This document shows, piece after piece, positions 34,932 to 42,217 of a stretch of 64,000 nt of DNA. Origin of the DNA: Chryseobacterium sp. JAH (lineage in GTDB: Bacteria > Bacteroidota > Bacteroidia > Flavobacteriales > Weeksellaceae); the NCBI RefSeq assembly GCF_001507335.1, contig NZ_LMAH01000004.1, positions 124,001 to 188,000 on the forward strand. Direction: 5' to 3'. A program made the translations under genes and the position numbers. Each line of letters begins with the position of its first letter. The stretch's first letter is position 1. The notes beneath the pieces were generated by a model that was given only the letters and a program-made list of their open reading frames with translations, was not told the DNA's origin and ran no database searches.

Positions 34932-36485
34932 TTATTTTGTACTGTAAGTAACTTTTAATTTAATTTTATCAGGATTATTAGGATCAGATCCTACAAAAAC
35001 TGCTCTTTGTGTAGAAAAAGCTCTTGAAGTATAGTTATATCCTGCTAAACCACCTTGGGAAGATTCTAAGAAATTTGCTAGATCTATTTTGAAGTATTTT
35101 TTAGTATAATCTGTTCCAGACTCAACAATATCTTTCAATGACTGTGTAACTGTGAAATCATAATAAGCAGGATTTTTTTCTAAATCATAGACTCTCATAT
35201 AAAGAAAATTAGGAGTGCCAGATAATAAAAGTAAATCTTGCGTGAAATTTGTAGTCTCTTTACCATCTTTGAAATCTTTTTGCAAAATGGTAAACCCTTT
35301 ATCTTGAGGTTTTTGATATTTATTATCCCAAGCCGTACGGTCAGTGTGCATTCTTATTTTAGCACTGATAATCGCAGCTTTATTCTTTTGATATAAATTT
35401 TTCAAACTATCAATTGTTTTCGTAGGAAATTTAATTCCAATAGAATTCCCTCCCATTCCCTGAGCGAAAAGCTTTTCATCACCAGTATTTATATTACCAA
35501 TATTTCCTGCCTGTGATAATGCAGAGTTACTTCTGTCGTATGTATAATTACCTATATGTACATTTCCGCTTCCAACTGAAAATGCATATTGCTTTTGAGT
35601 ACTTGTAGTGGCACCTGTATCAACTGATTTATAATACATTACTAACTCAACAGCTGATGGTGAAAACTCAACCAAATATCCATTAGATTCATTAACTGAA
35701 ATTTTTAGACCTCTGAAGTATCTGATAAAGGTTGAAACATCCTTTAATTCAGGCTGGCCTTTTTTATCAATAATTTTCGTTTTAAAGAAACTTGCAGACA
35801 AGGGTATTCTAAAGCCTACCCCTGAAGAAAATAATGAACTGTTATCTGAATCTTTAGTAATGGTAACAGAATTCACATATCCGTTGAATACTTTAGAGCC
35901 TAATACCTGTCCTATTGCATATGGGGTATTAGAATAAGCTATATCATTATATCCATTCAAAAAGTCAGTAACTTCATTTACTGTAACTGTTAAATTACCT
36001 CCATTGAATTTCGTTCTTCCAAATTTTTTAGCAGGATATGTATTCACTACTTTTTTAGCAGCAACTGCCCCATCCGGATAGACATAATTTTCATCTGTAG
36101 TTGTTTTCAAAGAATCAGAAGCCGATTCATAAAGAGGTTTGACAACCAATACTACAGAGTCAACCACAGCATTTGCTCCAAAATCAGGGTCGTAAACAGG
36201 AAGTCTTACCTGTGTTAAATAAGCAGCTTTCTGCATTCCAAACTGACCTTCAGAAAAAGCACCTAAAACAGCACCTCCAGCACCTCCTATTAATTTTGAA
36301 GCATCACTTCTGATACTGTCATTATTATCAAGATTGTATGCAATAAGATCATAAGACACTTCATTACCATTTGCTGCTCCGTCTAGAAATAATTGTTCAC
36401 CAAGAGAATCCGGTTCAGGTTCGCAATTGTAAACTAACATCCCTCCAAAAATCACCATCAGAAGTATAGTGAAGGTTTTTTTCAT
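34932..36485 (-). CDS. DUF4270 lipoprotein
   Basis: 517 residues from the ATG at 36485 (MKKTFTILLMVIFGGMLVYNC); upstream in-frame codons are less likely. The lipobox is VYNC. Proteins of this Bacteroidota family are surface or periplasmic lipoproteins with a beta-rich body, and the sequence here (YDLIAYNLDNNDSIRSDASK, LTQVRLPVYDP, VVDSVVLVVKP, KIRMHTDRTAWDN) matches the family's N- and C-terminal jelly-roll-like segments. The function is unknown. It lies 24 bp after the starch-synthase-like gene and 23 bp before glmS, an arrangement that may link it to cell-envelope sugar metabolism. Confidence 0.85.
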   Translation of the reverse strand: MKKTFTILLMVIFGGMLVYNCEPEPDSLGEQLFLDGAANGNEVSYDLIAYNLDNNDSIRSDASKLIGGAGGAVLGAFSEGQFGMQKAAYLTQVRLPVYDPDFGANAVVDSVVLVVKPLYESASDSLKTTTDENYVYPDGAVAAKKVVNTYPAKKFGRTKFNGGNLTVTVNEVTDFLNGYNDIAYSNTPYAIGQVLGSKVFNGYVNSVTITKDSDNSSLFSSGVGFRIPLSASFFKTKIIDKKGQPELKDVSTFIRYFRGLKISVNESNGYLVEFSPSAVELVMYYKSVDTGATTSTQKQYAFSVGSGNVHIGNYTYDRSNSALSQAGNIGNINTGDEKLFAQGMGGNSIGIKFPTKTIDSLKNLYQKNKAAIISAKIRMHTDRTAWDNKYQKPQDKGFTILQKDFKDGKETTNFTQDLLLLSGTPNFLYMRVYDLEKNPAYYDFTVTQSLKDIVESGTDYTKKYFKIDLANFLESSQGGLAGYNYTSRAFSTQRAVFVGSDPNNPDKIKLKVTYSTK

Positions 36486-36509
36486 ATTATAAATCATCAA
36501 AATATTCTT

Positions 36510-37280
36510 TTAATATAGTTTATTGATAGAATCTACATCTAAGTACTCAGACTTTGAAGTTGTTGTTTCGTTAAAGGCAATATCTAAATCTCCTTCCAAA
36601 AACTCGTCCCCTTTTACGACTTCATCCACATACTTCATACTCTCAATTACAAAACTTTGGAAGCTGGGAGTATTTAATGCTTCTAATCCTGAAATATTAT
36701 CAAACTGCAATTTTTCTGCAATACCTTTATCCAGAGGGGCGTCCTTTTCGTTATATAACGAAAGAACAATTTTCGCATCCTTAAAATAAGTATCAGACTG
36801 GTAGAACGTTTTTAAATAGACAGGAATAAAAGAAGCCATCCATCCATTAAGATGAATAACATCCGGTACCCAGTTTAGCTTTTTAATCGTTTCTATAACG
36901 CCTCTTGCAAAGAAGATTGCACGTTCGTCATTGTCAGGAAAAGCTACGCCTTCATCATCAAAATAATATTGTTTTCTTTTGAAGTATTCTTCATTATCAA
37001 TAAAATAAACCTGCAGCCTTTCTCCCGGAAGAGAAGCTACTTTAATAATAAGGGGTTGATCTAAATCGTTGATAATAATGTTCATCCCAGAAAGGCGAAT
37101 CACCTCGTGAAGCTGAAATTTTCTTTCACTTATTTGTCCAAATCGTGGCATAAAAACTCTTACATCATTGCCTTCTTGGTGCATTTTAAGTGCCATTTTG
37201 TTTACCACTGTTCCTAAATTGGTATCTTCCTGATAAGGGTACATTTCTGTGGTAATGTACAGTATTTTCTGATTGGGCAT
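36510..37280 (-). CDS. Starch/glycogen-synthase-like protein, N-terminal domain only
   Basis: A 256-residue protein matching the GT5 N-terminal Rossmann domain of glycogen synthase (KILYITTEMYPYQ, LKMHQEGNDVRVFMPRFGQI, PDVIHLNGWMASFIPVY). Full-length GlgA is about 480 residues; the whole C-terminal GT-B domain is absent, and the natural end is followed 24 bp later by the next gene. The ADP-glucose-binding K-x-G-G-L motif is replaced by TNLGTV, so catalysis as GlgA is unlikely. It may be a regulatory or carbohydrate-binding relic. It is divergent from panC. Confidence 0.8.
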   Translation of the reverse strand: MPNQKILYITTEMYPYQEDTNLGTVVNKMALKMHQEGNDVRVFMPRFGQISERKFQLHEVIRLSGMNIIINDLDQPLIIKVASLPGERLQVYFIDNEEYFKRKQYYFDDEGVAFPDNDERAIFFARGVIETIKKLNWVPDVIHLNGWMASFIPVYLKTFYQSDTYFKDAKIVLSLYNEKDAPLDKGIAEKLQFDNISGLEALNTPSFQSFVIESMKYVDEVVKGDEFLEGDLDIAFNETTTSKSEYLDVDSINKLY

Positions 37281-37317
37281 ATAATTTTTATATAATTTTA
37301 AATAATGCTATAAGTTG

Positions 37318-37325
37318 CAAAATTA
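37318..37325 (-). promoter_or_regulatory. -7 promoter element TAATTTTG of starch-synthase-like operon
   Basis: This perfect TAnnTTTG on the minus strand lies 37 bp before the ATG at 37280 in the panC divergent gap. Confidence 0.55.
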
Positions 37326-37421
37326 CAAAAAAACATCCAACATTAGTGTAATTAACATTTTTTTACGATAATCACTACGGTTGAACTAGTAATTCGTGAA
37401 AATTAATACAAGATATTTTAG

Positions 37422-37429
37422 TATTTTTG
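37422..37429 (+). promoter_or_regulatory. -7 promoter element TATTTTTG of panC
   Basis: Perfect TAnnTTTG, 20 bp before the panC ATG. Confidence 0.6.
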
Positions 37430-37449
37430 AATTACTATTAAAATAAACT

Positions 37450-38298
37450 ATGGAAGTTATAAAAAACAAAAAAACGCTTCAGGATTTTATTGAAAGACAA
37501 AGAGAAATGGGTAAGAAAATAGGTTTCGCTCCCACTATGGGTGCGCTGCATAAGGGTCACCTCTCTTTATATGAAGCTGCAAGAGCGGAAAATGACTTGG
37601 TTATTTCTTCGATATTTGTAAATCCTACACAGTTTAACAATGCTGAAGACCTAAAAAAATACCCCCGAGATACAGACCGAGACATCAAGATTCTCGAAAC
37701 ATCCGGTTTGGTTGACGCCGTTTACATTCCGGAAGTACAAGATATCTATCCTGAAAAAGCAGAAAGCCAGCGTTATGATTTTGACGGTCTGGAAAATGAA
37801 ATGGAAGGAAAATCACGTCCCGGACATTTCGATGGCGTGGGAACTGTAGTTGAAGAACTTTTCAGACAGGTAAAACCAGATAATGCCTATTTCGGCGAAA
37901 AAGATTTTCAGCAATTGGCGATTATTAAAAAGATGACCGAAAAGAAAAAACTCCTCATCAACGTTCACGGAGTTGATATCTACAGAGCAGAAAACGGATT
38001 GGCGCTGAGCTCCAGAAACCAAAGACTTTCTGAAAGCAGAAGAGAAGACTCCAAAGTTATTTATGAGACACTCGTAAAAGTGAATGACTGGTTCAGAACC
38101 TTATCTATTCCTGAAATTAAAGAAAGAGTAAAAGATATTTTTGACGACCAGGTTGGAATGCAGATGGAATATTTTATGATTGCGGATGAAAACACTCTGA
38201 AAGAAACCGATTTCTTTTATAAAGATAAATCGTACAGAGCATTCATTGTAGTAATGGTAGACGGAGTGAGATTAATCGATAATATACATTTAGATTAA
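37450..38298 (+). CDS. panC: Pantoate-beta-alanine ligase PanC
   Basis: A 282-residue pantothenate synthetase that joins pantoate and beta-alanine with ATP to form vitamin B5. The HIGH-like ATP site is PTMGALHKGHLSL, pantoate contacts are in FVNPTQFNNAEDL, and the KMSKS-like loop is SSRNQRLSE; KSRPGHFDGVGTVV and GEKDFQQL are also intact. The length is normal. It is monocistronic, with its own -7 element, and faces the tRNA cluster on the other strand. Confidence 0.97.
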   Translation: MEVIKNKKTLQDFIERQREMGKKIGFAPTMGALHKGHLSLYEAARAENDLVISSIFVNPTQFNNAEDLKKYPRDTDRDIKILETSGLVDAVYIPEVQDIYPEKAESQRYDFDGLENEMEGKSRPGHFDGVGTVVEELFRQVKPDNAYFGEKDFQQLAIIKKMTEKKKLLINVHGVDIYRAENGLALSSRNQRLSESRREDSKVIYETLVKVNDWFRTLSIPEIKERVKDIFDDQVGMQMEYFMIADENTLKETDFFYKDKSYRAFIVVMVDGVRLIDNIHLD

Positions 38299-38315
38299 CC
38301 GATTCCACAAAAAAT

Positions 38316-38341
38316 CAAAGGCTTCCGGAAGGAAGCCTTTG
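38316..38341. terminator. Hairpin terminator between panC and tRNA cluster
   Basis: The stem CAAAGGCTTCC / GGAA / GGAAGCCTTTG is perfect. The T-rich tail is on the minus strand (TTTGATTTTTTG), so it mainly ends the tRNA transcript, but it can also stop panC readthrough. Confidence 0.8.
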
Positions 38342-38395
38342 AACACCAAATCACAAAATATTAATATGAAAAAAATTTACTTTTCAGTAAACTTG

Positions 38396-38468
38396 TGACC
38401 CGGCTGGGATTCGAACCCAGGACCCATACATTAAAAGTGTATTGCTCTACCAGCTGAGCTACCGAGTC
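38396..38468 (-). tRNA. tRNA-Lys (anticodon TTT), copy 2
   Basis: A 73-nt tRNA. The acceptor is GACTCGG/CCGGGTC with one G-U pair, the anticodon arm is ATACA-CTTTTAA-TGTAT, and the discriminator is A. CCA is not encoded. It is identical over all 73 nt to the copy at 38650-38722. Third gene of the minus-strand tRNA cluster. Confidence 0.97.
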
Positions 38469-38532
38469 GGTCTTGTTTTTAGATTTGATAAATTTAAAAT
38501 AAATTTTAGAATTACCAAACTTTTTTTTGCAG

Positions 38533-38615
38533 TGCCTGCGACTGGACTCGAACCAGCACATCCTTAGGAAACCACCCCCTCAAGATGGCGTGTCTACCAA
38601 TTTCACCACGCAGGC
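38533..38615 (-). tRNA. tRNA-Leu (anticodon GAG)
   Basis: An 83-nt class II tRNA. The acceptor is GCCTGCG/CGCAGGC, the anticodon stem is CCATC/GGTGG (one G-U pair) with loop TTGAGGG, giving anticodon GAG (CUC/CUU). There is a long variable arm and a standard GGTTCGAGTCC T-loop. It sits between two identical tRNA-Lys genes. Confidence 0.95.
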
Positions 38616-38649
38616 AAAAAAATTATACAAATTATAATATTTTTGCTAG

Positions 38650-38722
38650 TGACCCGGCTGGGATTCGAACCCAGGACCCATACATTAAAAGTGTATTGCT
38701 CTACCAGCTGAGCTACCGAGTC
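38650..38722 (-). tRNA. tRNA-Lys (anticodon TTT), copy 1
   Basis: A 73-nt tRNA identical to the copy at 38396-38468. It is the first gene of the cluster, 56 nt downstream of a consensus promoter. The 5' flank CGGTC-equivalent is also shared by both copies for several bases. Confidence 0.97.
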
Positions 38723-38777
38723 GGTCACTTTATTATCAAGTTTCAGTGTTAAGTAATGTCCCTTGTTTTTAGTGGTG

Positions 38778-38807
38778 CAAAGATAGGACTTTTTTCATTA
38801 TCTCAAA
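38778..38807 (-). promoter_or_regulatory. Promoter of tRNA Lys-Leu-Lys cluster
   Basis: On the minus strand TTTTG (38807-38804 region) and TATCTTTG (38785-38778) are separated by 18 bp, a good Bacteroidota promoter. Confidence 0.8.
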
Positions 38808-38838
38808 ACTTTTTCGCAAATTTGTTTAAAATAAATTC

Positions 38839-39354
38839 ATGATAATTTCACTAGTCGGATACATGGGAAGTGGCAAATCTCACATTTCCAAAATTTTAAG
38901 CGAAAAAATAAATTTTAAATTAATTGACCTTGACAGGGAAATTTCTAGGAGAAATAAATTAACGATCCCCGAAATCTTTGAAAAAAAGGGAGAAATCTAC
39001 TTTCGAAAGCAAGAAAGAGAAATTTTAGAAGAGCTTTTAGCTACAGAAGAAAATATCATCCTGAGCTTAGGAGGAGGAACGCCTGTATATTACAATAATA
39101 TGGAAATCATCAACCATAATTCTAAAAGTATATTTCTCAGAACATCTATCAATACTTTAATAGAAAGAATTTCAAAACAAAAAGAAAAAAGACCTTTGAT
39201 TGCTAATATTTCAGACGAAAACCTCCCTGAGTTTATTGCCAAACATTTGTTTGAAAGAAATCAATTTTATAGTAAAGCCCAGTTCATCATCTCCACCGAT
39301 GCTAAAGAACCGGAGGAGATCATGAATGAAATTATTGAAAAGCTATATTTATGA
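38839..39354 (+). CDS. aroK: Shikimate kinase AroK
   Basis: A 171-residue P-loop kinase that phosphorylates shikimate to shikimate-3-phosphate in aromatic amino acid synthesis. The Walker A is GYMGSGKSHISK (residues 7-18), the shikimate-binding Asp/Arg residues are in LIDLDREISRR and FRKQEREIL, LSLGGGTP is the Walker B-like GGG loop, and the lid Arg lies in KEKRPLI. The 3' end overlaps the convergent S4-protein gene by 6 bp. The upstream tRNA promoter faces the other way. Confidence 0.96.
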   Translation: MIISLVGYMGSGKSHISKILSEKINFKLIDLDREISRRNKLTIPEIFEKKGEIYFRKQEREILEELLATEENIILSLGGGTPVYYNNMEIINHNSKSIFLRTSINTLIERISKQKEKRPLIANISDENLPEFIAKHLFERNQFYSKAQFIISTDAKEPEEIMNEIIEKLYL

Positions 39355-39792
39355 TTCCTTCTCGTCTTCTTTTTCTGAATCGTTCTCACCAAAAAAGTCA
39401 TCCCAATCTGTAAAATCTGAATCTACATCATTCTCTACATAGCCGTCGATTTCTCTTCTGTCTTTTTTTGTAGGTCGTCCTTCGCCTCTGTCGCGGTAAT
39501 AACTTTGGGACATTTTGCGCAGTTTTAGCAATTCATACTGCTCTTTGTCGGTAACATCTTTAATGTGGAGCGAAACTAATTTTGCTCCAATTCTGCTTTT
39601 GGGGATTTGTATGACTTTTATTTTATAATCAATCTGATTTTTACGGATCTTAATTACATCACCCTCTTTTACCTCTTTAGAAGACTTTACTGCAGACTCT
39701 CCTATCGCTACTCTATTCTTTTTGATCTCGTCGGTAGCAATACTTCTGGTCTTGTAAAAACGAATACTCCATAAAAATTTATCTATTCTCAT
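39349..39792 (-). CDS. S4-domain RNA-binding protein (Hsp15-like)
   Basis: A 147-residue protein with an N-terminal S4 domain (MRIDKFLWSIRFYKTRSIAT ... SKEVKEGDVIKIRKN) as in ribosome-associated heat-shock protein Hsp15/RqcP, which binds the 50S subunit with stranded nascent chains. The basic middle (KKDRREIDGYV) is followed by a strongly acidic C-terminal tail (DSDFTDWDDFFGENDSEKED). It overlaps aroK tail to tail and is divergent from a lipoprotein gene with 54 bp between. Confidence 0.88.
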   Translation of the reverse strand: MRIDKFLWSIRFYKTRSIATDEIKKNRVAIGESAVKSSKEVKEGDVIKIRKNQIDYKIKVIQIPKSRIGAKLVSLHIKDVTDKEQYELLKLRKMSQSYYRDRGEGRPTKKDRREIDGYVENDVDSDFTDWDDFFGENDSEKEDEKES

Positions 39793-39801
39793 ATTTTTTT
39801 A

Positions 39802-39809
39802 TACTTTTG
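39802..39809 (+). promoter_or_regulatory. -7 promoter element TACTTTTG
   Basis: Perfect TAnnTTTG, 37 bp before the ATG of the lipoprotein gene at 39847. Confidence 0.5.
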
Positions 39810-39846
39810 CCGTTATATTATTTGTAAAGTAATTAAAGTTTTTGAA

Positions 39847-40602
39847 ATGAAAAAAATATTTTTATATATCCTTGCGGGATCTTTGTGTTTTTCCGCTTGT
39901 AAAAAAGATGATGAGGTACAAACTTACGTAGAGCCTGAAGATATCAATGTACAGAATTCTTATGACAATGAGGCCATCCAGAAATTCTTAGATAACAATT
40001 ATCTCGACTCGCAAGGAAACATCAAAGCATTCAGTAGTACCGATACAGCAGATGATAATGAAGTAAAATTAAAGAATCTTAATCCACAGACAACTCCTTC
40101 TGGAGCTATCTATATTATCCGAAATAATGCACAGCCTAACCCTGGAACTATTATTGGTAACACAGATGTCATGAGAATTATGATGAGAGCAAAAGCATAT
40201 CTTGCTGGAAGCAGTGATGGTAATATTAGCTTCCTTACTAATACCAACTTCTCAGGATACAGTCCTCTAGATGAAACTGGCAGTCCCATTTCAGACCCTA
40301 TTTTTTACTATGTGAAAAATTCTACACTGAATGCTGCATCTGCAACTGCTGCAAAGCAGAGAAGCTATTACGAAATGGAAGGTTTTCAAGAGGCTATCAA
40401 AATGTTCAAAGCGTTTAACTTGGCAGATTCTGAAAATTATAATCTGCAAGGGGTTATTATTGTACCTTCTAGAGCTGCCTTCGCAAGAGATGCCCATTTT
40501 TCTTTTGGAACTCAGTATTCTTCTCCATTTAGAAATACTACTTTCATATTCAATCTCCAAGTTTACAAAAGTTCAGCAAGAAATATGTCTACTCAAGACT
40601 AA
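39847..40602 (+). CDS. Lipoprotein with degenerate FKBP-like domain
   Basis: A 251-residue lipoprotein (MKKIFLYILAGSLCFSAC, lipobox FSAC, Cys18). After YDNEAIQKFLDNNYLD, a segment seen before the domain in Flavobacteriia FKBP lipoproteins, the C-terminal part carries FKBP-like pieces: MRIMMRAKAYLAG, then EGFQEAIKMFKAFNL and GVIIVPSRAAFAR, like the G-W/F-x-E-A and I-P-x-x-A strands of peptidyl-prolyl isomerases. Most catalytic aromatics are not identifiable, so enzymatic activity is doubtful. Monocistronic between promoter and terminator. Confidence 0.65.
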   Translation: MKKIFLYILAGSLCFSACKKDDEVQTYVEPEDINVQNSYDNEAIQKFLDNNYLDSQGNIKAFSSTDTADDNEVKLKNLNPQTTPSGAIYIIRNNAQPNPGTIIGNTDVMRIMMRAKAYLAGSSDGNISFLTNTNFSGYSPLDETGSPISDPIFYYVKNSTLNAASATAAKQRSYYEMEGFQEAIKMFKAFNLADSENYNLQGVIIVPSRAAFARDAHFSFGTQYSSPFRNTTFIFNLQVYKSSARNMSTQD

Positions 40603-40621
40603 TTAAATAAATAAAAAAATA

Positions 40622-40657
40622 AAAAAAATGCTTCGTTTTGCGAAGCATTTTTTTTTA
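40622..40657. terminator. Bidirectional intrinsic terminator
   Basis: The stem AATGCTTCG / TTTTG / CGAAGCATT with A- and T-runs on both sides serves the converging lipoprotein and glutamate-synthase-like genes. Confidence 0.9.
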
Positions 40658-42160
40658 TTTCCTTACACCTCCCAAAATATCAGGAAAGTAATTGTCTGAC
40701 AAATGTTCGAATTCGTCACCCCGCATAAACATTGACGCATCTACTTCTTCATACGAATCTCTTCCAGCTGCTGCAATCAATTCATTACAGGTATGTAACG
40801 TATTTTTATGAAAATGATAAACCCTTTCTGCTTTATCTGTCACATCGAGACCTTTGATCAGCATTTTATCCTGTGTAGCAACTCCAGTGGGACAATTGTT
40901 ATTGTTGCATCTCAAAGCTTGAATACAGCCTAGAGAAAACATAAATCCTCTCGCATTGTTACACATATCAGCTCCCATTGCAACTGCGCGTAAAATATCC
41001 AAACTCGTCAGAACTTTTCCGCTGGCAATCACTCGCAGTTTATTCCTTACATTATAATTTTTAAGTGTTTTATTTACAAAAATCAATGCAGGCTCCAAAG
41101 GCATCCCTACTCCATCAGAAAATTCCGGCGGTGCTGCTCCAGTTCCTCCTTCTGCCCCATCAACCGTAATAAAATCGGGATAAATTTTTAAGACATTCAT
41201 CTGAACGCATATATCTTCAAATTCTTTGGTATCACCGATACAAAGCTTAAAACCAACCGGCTTCCCTCCAGAAAGTTCTCTTAAATGCTGTACAAATTTC
41301 AGCAAACCCGCTGCATCCGAAAAAGACGAATGTGAAGGAGGAGAAACAATTGTAAGCCCAGGTTGTACATGACGAATTTTTGCAATTTCCGGAGTATTTT
41401 TCACGCCTGGTAAAACTCCACCGTGGCCAGGTTTTGCACCTTGAGACAATTTTATCTCAATCATTTTTACATTCGCCAGTGTTGAATATTTTGTAAATAA
41501 TTCAGGATTAAATTTTCCTTCATCGTCTCTGCATCCGAAATATCCAGTACCAATTTGCCAGCATAAATCTCCTCCTTCCATGTGATGCGGAGAGATTCCA
41601 CCTTCACCGGTATTATGATAAAAATTTCCTTTCTTTGCGCCTCTGTTTAACGAAATCTGTGCTCTGTCACTTAAAGCTCCAAAACTCATCGCAGAAATAT
41701 TAAATAATGAAGCATTATATGGCTGTGTACACTGTTCACCTCCAACCAAAACTCTTGGCAGCTCTTCTTTTGGAGATTTAGCATAAATGGAATGTTTAAT
41801 TCCTTCATATTTCCTATGGTTGACTTCCAATTGAGTTCCGAAAGGCACAGTATCACTCAGATTCTTTGAACGTCTGTACACCGCTGAACGCTGATTCCTT
41901 GGGAAAGGTTTCCCGTCGGTTTCTCTTTCAATAAAATACTGTTGCATTTCTGGAGAAATATCTTCAAAAAAATATCTAAAATATCCCAAAACAGGAAAAT
42001 TTCGAAGAATAGCATGCTTCGTTTGATAGGTATTATAAACCCCCAATGCATATACTGCCGTCAAAAATATTGGAATCCAGTAATGAGCTTTGATAAGTAC
42101 GGCCACAACCCATGTCACAATGACCAACACCAAACCCCAAGATAAAAACTTATCTCTCAT
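40655..42160 (-). CDS. FMN-binding glutamate synthase family protein (membrane-anchored)
   Basis: A 501-residue protein with two N-terminal membrane helices (SWGLVLVIVTWVVAVLIKAH, WIPIFLTAVYALGVY) fused to a GltB-type TIM-barrel FMN domain. GALSDRAQISLNRGAKKGNF, GEGGISPHH, KLSQGAKPGHGGVLPG and DGAEGGTGAAPPEF are the flavin/substrate blocks, and the 3Fe-4S cysteines appear in GCIQALRCNNNNCPTG. There is no glutaminase domain, so it is not a full glutamate synthase; the real substrate is unknown. It is 57 bp downstream of mtaB on the same strand. Confidence 0.9.
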   Translation of the reverse strand: MRDKFLSWGLVLVIVTWVVAVLIKAHYWIPIFLTAVYALGVYNTYQTKHAILRNFPVLGYFRYFFEDISPEMQQYFIERETDGKPFPRNQRSAVYRRSKNLSDTVPFGTQLEVNHRKYEGIKHSIYAKSPKEELPRVLVGGEQCTQPYNASLFNISAMSFGALSDRAQISLNRGAKKGNFYHNTGEGGISPHHMEGGDLCWQIGTGYFGCRDDEGKFNPELFTKYSTLANVKMIEIKLSQGAKPGHGGVLPGVKNTPEIAKIRHVQPGLTIVSPPSHSSFSDAAGLLKFVQHLRELSGGKPVGFKLCIGDTKEFEDICVQMNVLKIYPDFITVDGAEGGTGAAPPEFSDGVGMPLEPALIFVNKTLKNYNVRNKLRVIASGKVLTSLDILRAVAMGADMCNNARGFMFSLGCIQALRCNNNNCPTGVATQDKMLIKGLDVTDKAERVYHFHKNTLHTCNELIAAAGRDSYEEVDASMFMRGDEFEHLSDNYFPDILGGVRK

Positions 42161-42217
42161 AAAAATGTAGATTTAAAATCGTTAAAGAATAAATTTAGTT
42201 GAAATAAAGCAAACAGA

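Noticed and set aside
38361..38561. 66-aa minus-strand ORF containing DSVAQLVEQYTFNVWVLGSN
   Set aside because: It is the sense-strand translation of tRNA-Lys and flanking sequence, not a protein gene.
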